DNA from: an uncultured Collinsella sp.
Lineage (GTDB): Bacteria; Actinomycetota; Coriobacteriia; Coriobacteriales; Coriobacteriaceae
Direction of reading: 5' to 3'
Length of the DNA: 17,883 bases
Assembly: GCA_902490095.1 (NCBI GenBank)
Contig: CABUCQ010000036.1
Location: 1 to 17,883 of the forward strand
Below the pieces are notes generated by a model that saw only the letters and a program-made list of their open reading frames with translations, did no database searches and was not told the DNA's origin. A program made the position numbers and the translations under genes. Shown here one piece after another: positions 6,188-13,761 of this stretch (position 1 is the first letter of the stretch; every line of letters begins with the position of its first letter).

Positions 6188-8488
6188 CTATTTGATCTTG
6201 GTCGTACCCGGTGCCAAGTTGGGGTCGGTCTCGTTGGCCTCGGTCTGGAAGTGCTCCGTATAGACGTTCTTGCCGTCGCGGAACATCTCGTAGTATTGCA
6301 TCTTGGCGTAATCCTCGCGCGCCTTGGTGGCGGCTGCTGCGGCGGCGTCGTCGCCGGTGACGTTGGAGGAGAGTGCCCAGCGCAGGCTGGCGTCCTCGTA
6401 GCCCACCGAGTTGATGGCGGGCAGCGACTCGCGCAGCGTCATGTGCGCCTTCTGGTAGTCGGTCAGCGGGGCACCGATCAGCTGCATGAGTTGCGTGGAC
6501 AGGTAGTTGGTGGACAGGTCGTCGACCTCACTCGTCTGGTCGCAGCCGGCAACGTCGTAGTTGGCCCAGATGATGTAATCGGTCTGCCACAGGCGCTCTT
6601 GATGCGTGGCGTCGTCCTCGCCGGTAAACCACTTGTCGTTGAACTTGGACGGGAAGAACGGCTGGTGATCGCCCCAGAACACCACGACCACCTTGCGGTC
6701 GAGTTTGCTCAAGGCGTTGAGGAAGTAGCGAAGCGCCTGGTCGGACTGCTCGATGCACGAGACATACTCGTCGACATCGGAGAGCGTGCCGTCCTCGACG
6801 GTCTTGGTGTCCAGGTCGGTCGTGTCGATGTTCAGGTGCATCTGCTTGTCGACCGGCAGCAGGCCCGTGTCGTAGCCCGAGTGGTTCTGCATGGTCACGT
6901 CGAAGATAAACTGCGGATCGGCGTTCTGGTCGAGCAGCTCAAGAATCTTGTCGTAGGTAGCCTGGTCGGTCACCATGCCGCGTAGGGTGTCGGCTCCCTG
7001 GAAGTCGTTGATGGACAGGAACCGGTCAAAGCCAAAGTCCTTGTACACGTTCTCGCGGTTCCAGTTGGTTGCGTGGTTGGGGTGCATGGCCGTGGTGGAA
7101 TATCCGAGCGACTTGAACTGCTCTGCCAGGTTCCCGGTCGTTTCCATGTTGTAGATGGTGTAGGGGTACACGCCCGAGCCCAGGTTGGCCATGGAGTTGC
7201 CGGTCATAAACTCAAACTCGGTATTGGCGGTGCCGCCGCCGTAGGCGCTCACGTAGAGCTTACCGCGGCTGAGGCAGTTGGACAGGTTCTTAAAGTACTG
7301 CGGGCCCTCGTAGCCGGCGCGCATGTTCTGGTAGATCGAAAGATCCGAGAAGGTCTCGTTCATGATGGCGATGACCGTGGGCTTCTCGCTATCGAACTGC
7401 TCCTTTGCGGCGGCGCGCTCGTCGCTCTTGGCTGCGTCGGACTTGTCGTAGGCCTTGGCGTACTTTTTGAGCGTGGCCTTGGCATCGTCGACGGAGTAGT
7501 CGGCGGGTTTGGGCGGCTTGATGGACTGCGCTGCGCTAATGAAAGCGGGCAGGTAGCCCTCGCGCCAGTAGCTCTCGAGCGGGCGCCAGGTGTAGACGGT
7601 GATGCCGAGGGTGTTGTAGTAGTCGATGAGCGTGACGTGTGCGGTCACGCCGCCCAGGCACAGCACCGCCACGAGCAGGTTGGTGAGCAGCATGCGCTTG
7701 GCGTTGGCGGCGCCCTTCTGACGGTGCGGTGCCACCAGGCCGGCGTACTCGCACAGCAGCATGGCGATGGCGGTAAAGCCCATGGACAGCACGCAGAACA
7801 GTGAGATCGAGAAGGTGTAGCCGGTGCCGGCGACCGCGGCGGCGGTGGAGATGGCCGAAAGGTCGCCCGGCTGGATGGGCATGGATTTAAACGTGATGAC
7901 GAAGAACTCGGCAATGCCCAGGACAAAGAGGGCAAAGGCCAGGACCGCGGGAGCTGCGCCGTGGCGCTGGAACAGGAAGAACAGGCCGACCATGAGCGTG
8001 GTGATGATGGCCCACTCGAGCAGGATGCACAGGGGGTAGACCCAGGTAAAGTCGTGGTTGGACGAGACCTCCATGCCCAGCAGCGCAAAGACGCCGGCGA
8101 GCAGCAGGCACAAGACGGCGGCGACGAGCGGTTTGCCCACAAAGGCGCCGCGCAGGCGAGCGAGCTTGCCGGTGGGGGCGGGGGCGTCGGGCCCGGCGAA
8201 CGCAAAGACGCGCGGGGCGATGCGGTCGCGGGCGATGCTGGCCCAAGCGCAGCCGGTGAGGATGGCGTTGGTCAGGATGAGCATCACGAAGGCGAGCGGC
8301 TCGTTCTGCGCGACGAGGCCAATAGCGCCCCAGACGGTCAAAAAGAGCTGGAACAGGCCAAAGGCGACGCTCCAGGCGAAGGCGCCCTTGGTGACGGTGC
8401 CCGACTGAGTGCGAATGGCCTTGGCTTCGCGCAAAACAAGGTAGACGGTCGCCGCAAGACCGACGAGCGAGATGGCGGCAGCGAACAT
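6188..8488 (-). CDS. LtaS-type membrane phosphoglycerol transferase (sulfatase fold)
   Basis: Polytopic membrane enzyme (766 aa) of the lipoteichoic-acid-synthase/alkaline-phosphatase superfamily, expected to move phosphoglycerol or a similar group onto a cell-envelope glycolipid or polymer outside the membrane. The N-terminal half (about residues 1-330) holds roughly eight hydrophobic spans. The extracellular domain shows the metal and catalytic set of LtaS: Glu 378 in MNETFSDL, the nucleophile Thr 420 in GGGTANTEFEF, His 536 in MQNHSGYD, and Asp 607-His 608 in WGDHQPFF; WNRENVYKDFGFD also matches the family. I chose ATG 8488 because AGGAG stands 7 bases upstream; a GTG at 8503 overlaps that site. 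The acceptor is not evident and no glycolipid synthase gene is adjacent, so no ltaS symbol is given. It is divergent from the nitroreductase gene. Confidence 0.88.
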   Translation of the reverse strand: MFAAAISLVGLAATVYLVLREAKAIRTQSGTVTKGAFAWSVAFGLFQLFLTVWGAIGLVAQNEPLAFVMLILTNAILTGCAWASIARDRIAPRVFAFAGPDAPAPTGKLARLRGAFVGKPLVAAVLCLLLAGVFALLGMEVSSNHDFTWVYPLCILLEWAIITTLMVGLFFLFQRHGAAPAVLAFALFVLGIAEFFVITFKSMPIQPGDLSAISTAAAVAGTGYTFSISLFCVLSMGFTAIAMLLCEYAGLVAPHRQKGAANAKRMLLTNLLVAVLCLGGVTAHVTLIDYYNTLGITVYTWRPLESYWREGYLPAFISAAQSIKPPKPADYSVDDAKATLKKYAKAYDKSDAAKSDERAAAKEQFDSEKPTVIAIMNETFSDLSIYQNMRAGYEGPQYFKNLSNCLSRGKLYVSAYGGGTANTEFEFMTGNSMANLGSGVYPYTIYNMETTGNLAEQFKSLGYSTTAMHPNHATNWNRENVYKDFGFDRFLSINDFQGADTLRGMVTDQATYDKILELLDQNADPQFIFDVTMQNHSGYDTGLLPVDKQMHLNIDTTDLDTKTVEDGTLSDVDEYVSCIEQSDQALRYFLNALSKLDRKVVVVFWGDHQPFFPSKFNDKWFTGEDDATHQERLWQTDYIIWANYDVAGCDQTSEVDDLSTNYLSTQLMQLIGAPLTDYQKAHMTLRESLPAINSVGYEDASLRWALSSNVTGDDAAAAAATKAREDYAKMQYYEMFRDGKNVYTEHFQTEANETDPNLAPGTTKIK

Positions 8489-8495
8489 GCTGAGA

Positions 8496-8500
8496 CTCCT
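8496..8500 (-). promoter_or_regulatory. Ribosome binding site that sets the start at 8488
   Basis: On the minus strand AGGAG lies 7 bases before ATG 8488. The upstream in-frame GTG at 8503-8501 directly abuts this site and has no site of its own, so the longer reading is unlikely. Confidence 0.75.
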
Positions 8501-8702
8501 CACAAACTTAAAACCTACGAAAGCGGGGGTTTACCCGATTGTTACCTAAATATGCACTGCATTTGCGGGCTGCGCACAACAACCAGCCATATTAACGCGC
8601 ATGTGCGGCGGTGTGGCGCAATGTAGTGGCGACCTGCGCGATAATGGACGGGAATTACACGGAAGCGTAAAGGCTTCTTAAAGAATTGGCGAGGATAGAG
8701 CT

Positions 8703-9578
8703 ATGGGCGAGCAGGTTTGTATGACGGGTGCCGAGTACTGCGGCGGAGCTGCGGGCGTGGATACGTGCGGCTATCCGGTCGAGACGACGGGCAATGCGGT
8801 GCTGGACACGTTGGAGCACCGTTCCTCCACGCGTGCCTTCGCGCGTGATGACGACGACCGCCCCGTGGCGGTGACCGACGAGCAGCGGGCGGCGATTCTG
8901 CATGCGGCGAGCCGTGCGCCGTCGGCAGGCGCCATGATGATGTATTCCATCGTGAGCATTCGCGAGCAGGCTACGCTGGACCGTCTGGCCGACCTGTGCG
9001 ACCACCAACCCATGATTGCCAAGGCGCCCTGGGCACTCATATTTGTGGTCGATTATGCAAAGTGGATCGATCTGTTTGAGCACGTGGGCTGCTTTGAGCC
9101 CGAGTTTGTCGAGCGCACGGGCAAGGCGCCCCGCCGCGCGCCGGGTTTGGGCGACTTTGCCATCGCGGCCCAGGACGCCGTGATCGCCGCGCAAAACGCC
9201 GTGGTTGCCGCCGAGGCCCTGGGGCTGGGAAGCTGCTACATTGGCGACATCGTGGAGAACGCCGAGGAAGTTGCCGAGCTGCTCGATCTGCCGCCCTATA
9301 CCATGCCGCTGTCGATGCTCATCATCGGCACGCCCCGTAAGGAGCGTCCGGCCATTGCGCACCCCGTGGTGAACCTGGTGCACGAGGAGCGCTACTGCCG
9401 CGCCGATGCTGCGACTATGGATGTGCAGGTGGCCGAGATGGACGCGATGTTCCGTCCGCATGCCCGCGAGGTGGGGGAGCGCGTCGTGGACATCTATACC
9501 CGCAAGCACACCAGTCCCTTTATGGCCGAGATGAGCCACTCCATGGAGTGGTGGTTCAAAAACTGGCTCGGAAAATGA
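8703..9578 (+). CDS. Nitroreductase-family flavoenzyme
   Basis: FMN-dependent NAD(P)H oxidoreductase (291 aa) of the nitroreductase fold, acting in the cytoplasm as a homodimer by family rule. The FMN-binding start is seen in LEHRSSTRAFARD (about residues 37-49), followed by ILHAASRAPSAGAMMMYS (about 65-82), a central AIAAQDAVIAAQNAVVAAEA helix, LGLGSCYIGDIVENAEEV, and LIIGTPRKERP. A C-terminal tail of about 70 residues (HEERYCRAD ... YTRKHTSPFM ... EWWFKNWLGK) extends beyond the core, as in NfsA-like or Fe-S-less clostridial relatives. ATG 8703 has GAGGA at 8691-8695, 7 bases upstream. A GATAAT at 8640-8645 is a possible -10. The physiological substrate cannot be told; nitroaromatics and quinones are typical. 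A short hairpin follows the stop. Confidence 0.88.
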   Translation: MGEQVCMTGAEYCGGAAGVDTCGYPVETTGNAVLDTLEHRSSTRAFARDDDDRPVAVTDEQRAAILHAASRAPSAGAMMMYSIVSIREQATLDRLADLCDHQPMIAKAPWALIFVVDYAKWIDLFEHVGCFEPEFVERTGKAPRRAPGLGDFAIAAQDAVIAAQNAVVAAEALGLGSCYIGDIVENAEEVAELLDLPPYTMPLSMLIIGTPRKERPAIAHPVVNLVHEERYCRADAATMDVQVAEMDAMFRPHAREVGERVVDIYTRKHTSPFMAEMSHSMEWWFKNWLGK

Positions 9579-9586
9579 CGAATGTG

Positions 9587-9607
9587 ACAAAGGGACAGTC
9601 CCTTTGT
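9587..9607 (+). terminator. Hairpin after the nitroreductase gene
   Basis: ACAAAGGGA (9587-9595) and TCCCTTTGT (9599-9607) form a perfect nine-base-pair stem with a CAG loop, starting 9 bases after the stop at 9578. Only a weak T-rich tail follows. Probable terminator. The string 9587-9598 is the exact reverse complement of 12084-12095 in the hairpin before the kinase. Confidence 0.6.
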
Positions 9608-9675
9608 TGCATTCCATATCGCCGAGGTGGCCTAAAGGCCGTATAAATGTTTATTTAGCTGGGAAAACAGTGCCA

Positions 9676-9702
9676 TTCAAACATGGGCCGATTACCTATA
9701 AT
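9676..9702 (+). promoter_or_regulatory. Probable kup promoter
   Basis: A perfect TATAAT stands at 9697-9702, 35 bases before the kup start. The -35 is weak: TTCAAA at 9676-9681 (four of six, short 15-base spacing). The leader would be only about 30 bases, too short for a riboswitch. Confidence 0.45.
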
Positions 9703-9737
9703 TCCTTCGAACATTAAAGTTGGGAGGAAACCGGCTT

Positions 9738-11765
9738 ATGGAACAAAAGGCCAAGGAGGCAGCCTCGCACGCTGCGATTCCTGTGAGCATCTCGGCGATG
9801 CTCGTCACGCTGGGCGTGGTGTACGGCGATATCGGCACCAGCCCTATGTATGTAACCAAGGCGCTCGTTGCCGGCAACGGCGGCATCGGAAGCGTGACGG
9901 AGGAGTTCGTGCTTGGCGCGCTCTCCCTTGTCGTGTGGACGGTCACGCTGCTGACCACCATCAAGTATGTGCTCATCTCGCTGCGCGCCGATAACCATGG
10001 TGAGGGCGGCATCTTTGCCCTGTACAGCCTGGTCAAGCGCTGTGGCAAGTGGCTTATCATCCCCGCCATGCTGGGTGGTGCCGCGCTGCTCGCCGACGGC
10101 ATCCTGACGCCGGCCGTTACCGTTACCACGGCCATCGAGGGCCTGCGCACCATCCCGGCGGTCCATGCCGTGCTGGGCGATGACCAGGGCCGCGTCGTCG
10201 CCATTACGCTCGCCATCATCATCGCGCTCTTTTTGGTGCAACGCATCGGTACGGCCAAGATCGGTCACGCCTTTGGCCCCATCATGACGCTGTGGTTCCT
10301 GTTCCTGGGCGGCACGGGTCTGTTTTTTGTCTTCCAGCACCCCGCCGTGCTGCTGTGCCTCAACCCGGTGCGCGGCATCGCCTTTTTGCTGAGCCCCAAC
10401 AACCACGCGGGTATCATGATTCTGGGCAGCTGCTTCCTCGCCACCACCGGTGCCGAGGCGCTCTACTCCGACATGGGCCACGTCGGCCGCGGCAACATCT
10501 ACGCCACCTGGCCGTTCGTTAAGTGCTGCCTGCTGCTTTCCTATATGGGCCAGGGCGCTTGGCTTATGAACAACGCTGCCAACCCCGAGCTCATGGGCAT
10601 TGCCGACCTCAACCCGTTCTACCAGATGCTCGCCCCGGGCCTGCGCCCGTTTGCCGTAGGCCTTTCCACCGTTGCGGCCATCATCGCCTCGCAGGCGCTC
10701 ATCACCGGCGCATTCTCGCTGGTGTCCGAGGCCAGCCGTCTGGACCTTATGCCGCACATGCAGGTCTTCTACCCTGCCGAGACCAAGGGCCAGCTCTACA
10801 TCCCCATGGTCAACAACGTCATGCTCGTGGGCTGCGTCATCGTGGTGCTGCTGTTCCAGAACTCGGCGCATATGGAAGCCGCCTACGGCCTTGCCATTAC
10901 GCTGACTATGATGTGCACCACGCTGCTGCTCTTCTTCTACCTGCACGAGGAGCGCAAGCTCAAGGTTGCTCCGTGGATCTTCGCGGCCTTCTTCCTTTTG
11001 CTCGAAGGCTTCTTCTTCGTGAGCTCGCTCACCAAGTTCTTCCACGGCGGCTACTTCACCATCCTCATGGCTGCACTCATCATGGGCATTATGGTGTGCT
11101 GGTACAACGGCACGGCGGTCGAGCAGCGCCAGTTTACGCTGCTGCCGCTGCGCAGCTACCTGCCGCAGCTCAAGCGCCTGCGCGACGACGACCGTTACGA
11201 GCGCATGAGCGACAACGTCGTGTACCTGACCAAGGACACCCATACCGACTACATCGACCGCGATATCGTCTATTCGATCTTGGACAAGCATCCCAAGCGC
11301 GCCCGCGCCTGGTGGTTCGTGAATGTCGAGACCATGGACGAACCGCATACCTTTGCCTATTCGGTCGAGACGTTCGGCACCGACTACGTGTTCCGCGTGC
11401 ATCTGTACCTGGGCTACAAGATCAACCAGCGCGTCAATGCCTACCTGCGTCAGGTTGTTCAGGACCTGGCTGCCACCGGCGAGCTGCCGCCGCAGACGCA
11501 TGACTACTCGGTCTACAAGGATCCGGGCAACATCGGTACGTTCAAGTTCGTCCTGATCCGTAAGCTTCTGGCGCCCGAAAGCGATGTGGAGCCCAGCGAG
11601 CGTACGGCCATCACGCTCAAGTACATCATCCGCCGCGCCGCCGGCACGCCTGCGCGTTGGTACGGCCTGGAGAACTCCAACGTGAGCTTTGAGTACGTGC
11701 CGCTGTTCACCAAGTTCAAGGCCGTGAACAAGATGCAACGCCTGGCCCCCAACGAGCGGCCGTAG
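9738..11765 (+). CDS. kup: Kup/HAK potassium uptake permease
   Basis: Potassium/proton symporter of the KUP/HAK/KT family (675 aa) in the cytoplasmic membrane. Diagnostic blocks are in order: GVVYGDIGTSPMY (Asp 31), ADNHGEGGIFALYSLVKR (about 84-101), ADGILTPAVTVTTAIEGL (about 119-136, with Asp 120 and Glu 134), and CFLATTGAEALYSDMGHVGR (about 232-251). About twelve membrane spans end near residue 460, followed by a ~200-residue cytoplasmic domain that contains YLTKD and PARWYGLENSNVSFEYVPLF. Length is usual for bacterial Kup. ATG 9738 follows GGGAGGA (9722-9728); an in-frame TTG at 9720 overlaps the ribosome site and is rejected. Downstream come a small membrane protein and KdpDE-like regulators, suggesting potassium-responsive control of the locus. 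Confidence 0.95.
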   Translation: MEQKAKEAASHAAIPVSISAMLVTLGVVYGDIGTSPMYVTKALVAGNGGIGSVTEEFVLGALSLVVWTVTLLTTIKYVLISLRADNHGEGGIFALYSLVKRCGKWLIIPAMLGGAALLADGILTPAVTVTTAIEGLRTIPAVHAVLGDDQGRVVAITLAIIIALFLVQRIGTAKIGHAFGPIMTLWFLFLGGTGLFFVFQHPAVLLCLNPVRGIAFLLSPNNHAGIMILGSCFLATTGAEALYSDMGHVGRGNIYATWPFVKCCLLLSYMGQGAWLMNNAANPELMGIADLNPFYQMLAPGLRPFAVGLSTVAAIIASQALITGAFSLVSEASRLDLMPHMQVFYPAETKGQLYIPMVNNVMLVGCVIVVLLFQNSAHMEAAYGLAITLTMMCTTLLLFFYLHEERKLKVAPWIFAAFFLLLEGFFFVSSLTKFFHGGYFTILMAALIMGIMVCWYNGTAVEQRQFTLLPLRSYLPQLKRLRDDDRYERMSDNVVYLTKDTHTDYIDRDIVYSILDKHPKRARAWWFVNVETMDEPHTFAYSVETFGTDYVFRVHLYLGYKINQRVNAYLRQVVQDLAATGELPPQTHDYSVYKDPGNIGTFKFVLIRKLLAPESDVEPSERTAITLKYIIRRAAGTPARWYGLENSNVSFEYVPLFTKFKAVNKMQRLAPNERP

Positions 11766-11814
11766 ACGTCGGCGGCTACACGGAGTTGGTTTTTGATGGA
11801 TAAGATTGAGACCA

Positions 11815-11820
11815 GGGAGG
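11815..11820 (+). promoter_or_regulatory. Ribosome binding site of the 64-residue membrane protein
   Basis: GGGAGG lies 5 bases before ATG 11826. An in-frame ATG at 11796 has only CGGAG 10 bases upstream (11781-11785), so the shorter product is preferred, though the 74-residue form cannot be excluded. Confidence 0.55.
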
Positions 11821-11825
11821 CAAAC

Positions 11826-12020
11826 ATGGATGCAAAGATGCTTGATGGCCGCGAGGTGGTTGCCGAGCTAGTATGTGAGGCGCGCGTCGACGCCGCCGAA
11901 GATCGGTTCTTTACGAATCGTGCCAACATGGACATGGCCGACCGCGTGATCTCGATCGTGGCACTGGTATTTGGAGCGGTGTGCGTGTGTGCCCTGCTCG
12001 CGCACGTGCTGTTTGTCTAG
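11826..12020 (+). CDS. Small single-span membrane protein downstream of kup
   Basis: Hypothetical protein of 64 residues (74 if it starts at ATG 11796). The first ~40 residues are soluble and acidic (DAKMLDGREVVAELVCEARV, then DAAEDRFF and ANMDMADR); the last ~24 form one hydrophobic span, SIVALVFGAVCVCALLAHVL, ending FV. It lies 60 bases after kup in the same direction with a good ribosome site and no terminator between, so it is probably co-transcribed with kup. I do not recognise a family. It is longer than KdpF and not clearly like it. It could be a Kup accessory or a link to the downstream kinase, but this is guesswork from position. The topology is probably N-terminus inside, without a cleavable signal. 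Confidence 0.6.
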   Translation: MDAKMLDGREVVAELVCEARVDAAEDRFFTNRANMDMADRVISIVALVFGAVCVCALLAHVLFV

Positions 12021-12051
12021 CGACCGCCGGTTGCAAAGGCTATACACTTGG

Positions 12052-12111
12052 AACCACCACAAGGGAAACCACCACAAAGGTGCCTGTCCCTTTGTGGTGG
12101 TTTTTGTTTTT
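12052..12111 (+). terminator. Strong hairpin with two alternative 5' arms before the kinase gene
   Basis: Bases 12066-12080 pair perfectly with 12089-12103 (15 pairs, ending GTGGTGGTTT), followed by T-rich 12101-12111. This is a strong intrinsic terminator shape. An upstream near-copy of the left arm (12052-12066, ACCACCACAAGGGA) can instead pair with 12087-12102 with one bulged base. The hairpin ends about 20 bases before the kinase ATG at 12132, leaving no room for a promoter after it, so kinase transcription must pass through it. It may be an attenuator or a leaky terminator. Confidence 0.75.
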
Positions 12112-12131
12112 GAGAGAGGGGCGGGGCACTG

Positions 12132-13757
12132 ATGGACGTCCGTACGGACGGCGATATTGCCGATAGCTTTTGGTGGCGGCGCACAACGCTGACGCGCCGC
12201 ACTCCTCTGTATGACGCCTGCGTATCGGTGGGGCTGCTGGTCGCGGCGACGATTGTGGGCGCGCTGCTCGACCATCCGGGTCTCGCGCCGAGCATCATGA
12301 TCGTCTATGTGTTCGCCGTTCAGCTGTGCGCATTCTTTACCTGGAGTCGCCTGTATTGCTTGCTGAGCTCGGCTGCCGCCGTGGCGCTCTACAACTTCTT
12401 GTTTGTCGACCCGCGCTACTCGCTGTCGCTTATCGACCGCGGCTATCCCGGCATGTTCTTCATCATGTTCGTGGTCTCGCTTGTGTCGAGCTCGATTGCG
12501 TTGGCCCTGCGCCGCGCCTTGGCACAGGCTGCCGCCAGCGACCGCCGCACGCATATGGTGCTCGAGACCAACCGCATGCTGCAGCGGTGCGCCGACGAGC
12601 AGCAGATCGTCCATGCCATGGCAACGCAGCTGGCGCGTCTTTCGGGCTGTCCGGTCGTGTGGTACAGCGCCGACGCCGAGGGCGATGACCTGCTGCCGCG
12701 TGCGACATACACGGCCGTGGGCGATGCCGCACCGGTGCACGAACTGGCGCCGCAGATGCCGCCGCGGCTCTCGGCGTCCGCCTATGTGGGAACGCCGCTC
12801 GACGCCACGTTTGGCGGCTCGGCGTTTTATGGCATCTACCTGACGGTTCGCACAGGCGACGGCTTCGTCCGCTCGGGCGACCCCGCCTCGGTGGTGGGCG
12901 TGCTGGCTATCGTTTCCGAATCCGACGTGCTGACGCATGAGGAGCGGACACTTGCCGATGCCATCGTGAGCGAAGGTGAGCTGGCACTCGATCGCGCCCG
13001 CGCCATGGAGGCCCGCGAGGAGGCGGCGGTGCTTGCCAAAAATGAGCAGCTGCGCGCCAACCTGCTGCGCTCCATCTCGCACGATCTGCGCACGCCGCTC
13101 ACCAGTATTTCGGGCAATGCCGATGTCCTGCTCGATCAGGGCTCGACCGGTACTGCGGTGCTCGATGCCCAGACGCGCCGCGGCCTGCTTCTATCCATTC
13201 GCTCGGATGCGCAATGGCTCAACGCCACCGTCGAGAACCTGCTCGCCATCACCAAGCTCGAGGGTGGCGGCATGCATCTGTCGACAACGCTCGAGCTCAT
13301 GGACGATATCGTCGAGGAGGCGCTGCGCCACGTGAACCCTGCCGTGCGCGAGCACGACCTTAAGGTGGTGGCGTGCGATGAGCCGGCGCTCGTCAACGTC
13401 GATGCGCGCCTGATGGTGCAGCTGGTGGTCAATCTGGTGAATAACGCTATCACCTATACACCCGCAGGCTCGCATATCATGATTTCGATTAGCGTCGACG
13501 ATGGACGCGTGGCGTGCTCGGTGGCCGATGATGGTCCGGGCATCGCACCCGAGGATCGCGAGCGCATCTTTGAGTCGTTCTATACCGCCAACCATGGCCT
13601 GGCCGACAGCCACCGTAGTGTGGGCCTGGGGCTTTCGCTCTGCCGGTCCATTGCGCTGGCGCATGGCGGTAGCATAGAGGTTGCCGCGGCGGACCCGCAC
13701 GGCTCGGTCTTTACGATTGAGCTTCCCGTCGCCGATGTTTCGTTTGATAAGGAGTAG
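12132..13757 (+). CDS. kdpD: Short KdpD-like sensor histidine kinase
   Basis: Membrane histidine kinase (541 aa) matching only the C-terminal half of KdpD, which is about 900 residues in full. Four closely spaced spans at about 28-47, 52-70, 74-92 and 107-126, with NFLFVDPRYSL after the third, are the KdpD DUF4118 sensor region. A GAF-like segment (about 150-300), a dimerisation domain with phosphoacceptor His 317 in SISHDLRTPLTSISGNAD, and an ATPase domain follow: N-box NLVNNAITYTP (about 434-444), G1 ADDGPGIAPEDRERIFESFY (from 465), and G2 SVGLGLSLCRS. The N-terminal KdpD and Usp-like cytoplasmic domains, which in full KdpD bind c-di-AMP or sense potassium, are absent. AG-rich sequence upstream (12113-12119) may be the ribosome site. 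The last codons overlap the ribosome site of kdpE, so the two are coupled. Confidence 0.88.
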   Translation: MDVRTDGDIADSFWWRRTTLTRRTPLYDACVSVGLLVAATIVGALLDHPGLAPSIMIVYVFAVQLCAFFTWSRLYCLLSSAAAVALYNFLFVDPRYSLSLIDRGYPGMFFIMFVVSLVSSSIALALRRALAQAAASDRRTHMVLETNRMLQRCADEQQIVHAMATQLARLSGCPVVWYSADAEGDDLLPRATYTAVGDAAPVHELAPQMPPRLSASAYVGTPLDATFGGSAFYGIYLTVRTGDGFVRSGDPASVVGVLAIVSESDVLTHEERTLADAIVSEGELALDRARAMEAREEAAVLAKNEQLRANLLRSISHDLRTPLTSISGNADVLLDQGSTGTAVLDAQTRRGLLLSIRSDAQWLNATVENLLAITKLEGGGMHLSTTLELMDDIVEEALRHVNPAVREHDLKVVACDEPALVNVDARLMVQLVVNLVNNAITYTPAGSHIMISISVDDGRVACSVADDGPGIAPEDRERIFESFYTANHGLADSHRSVGLGLSLCRSIALAHGGSIEVAAADPHGSVFTIELPVADVSFDKE

Positions 13758-13761
13758 CGTC

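Noticed and set aside
8501..8503. GTG start for the LtaS-type gene
   Set aside because: It abuts the AGGAG that serves ATG 8488 and has no site of its own.
9608..9737. c-di-AMP (ydaO-type) riboswitch before kup
   Set aside because: Such elements are often found upstream of potassium transporters, but the leader after the TATAAT is about 30 bases, far too short, and the conserved core is not seen.
9714..11738. 674-residue minus-strand frame opposite kup
   Set aside because: Same cause: it mirrors the kup codon pattern and has a His/Gln/Arg-rich composition, no domain and no separate ribosome site or promoter.
11868..13082. 404-residue minus-strand frame across the small protein, hairpin and kinase
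   Set aside because: It crosses a strong hairpin and lies antisense to a kinase with complete motifs; low-complexity composition.
13681..13761. Longer start for the response regulator
   Set aside because: The added segment lies inside the kinase gene in another frame and is Arg/Ser-rich; GTG 13762 has AAGGAG at ideal spacing and begins directly before the receiver domain.
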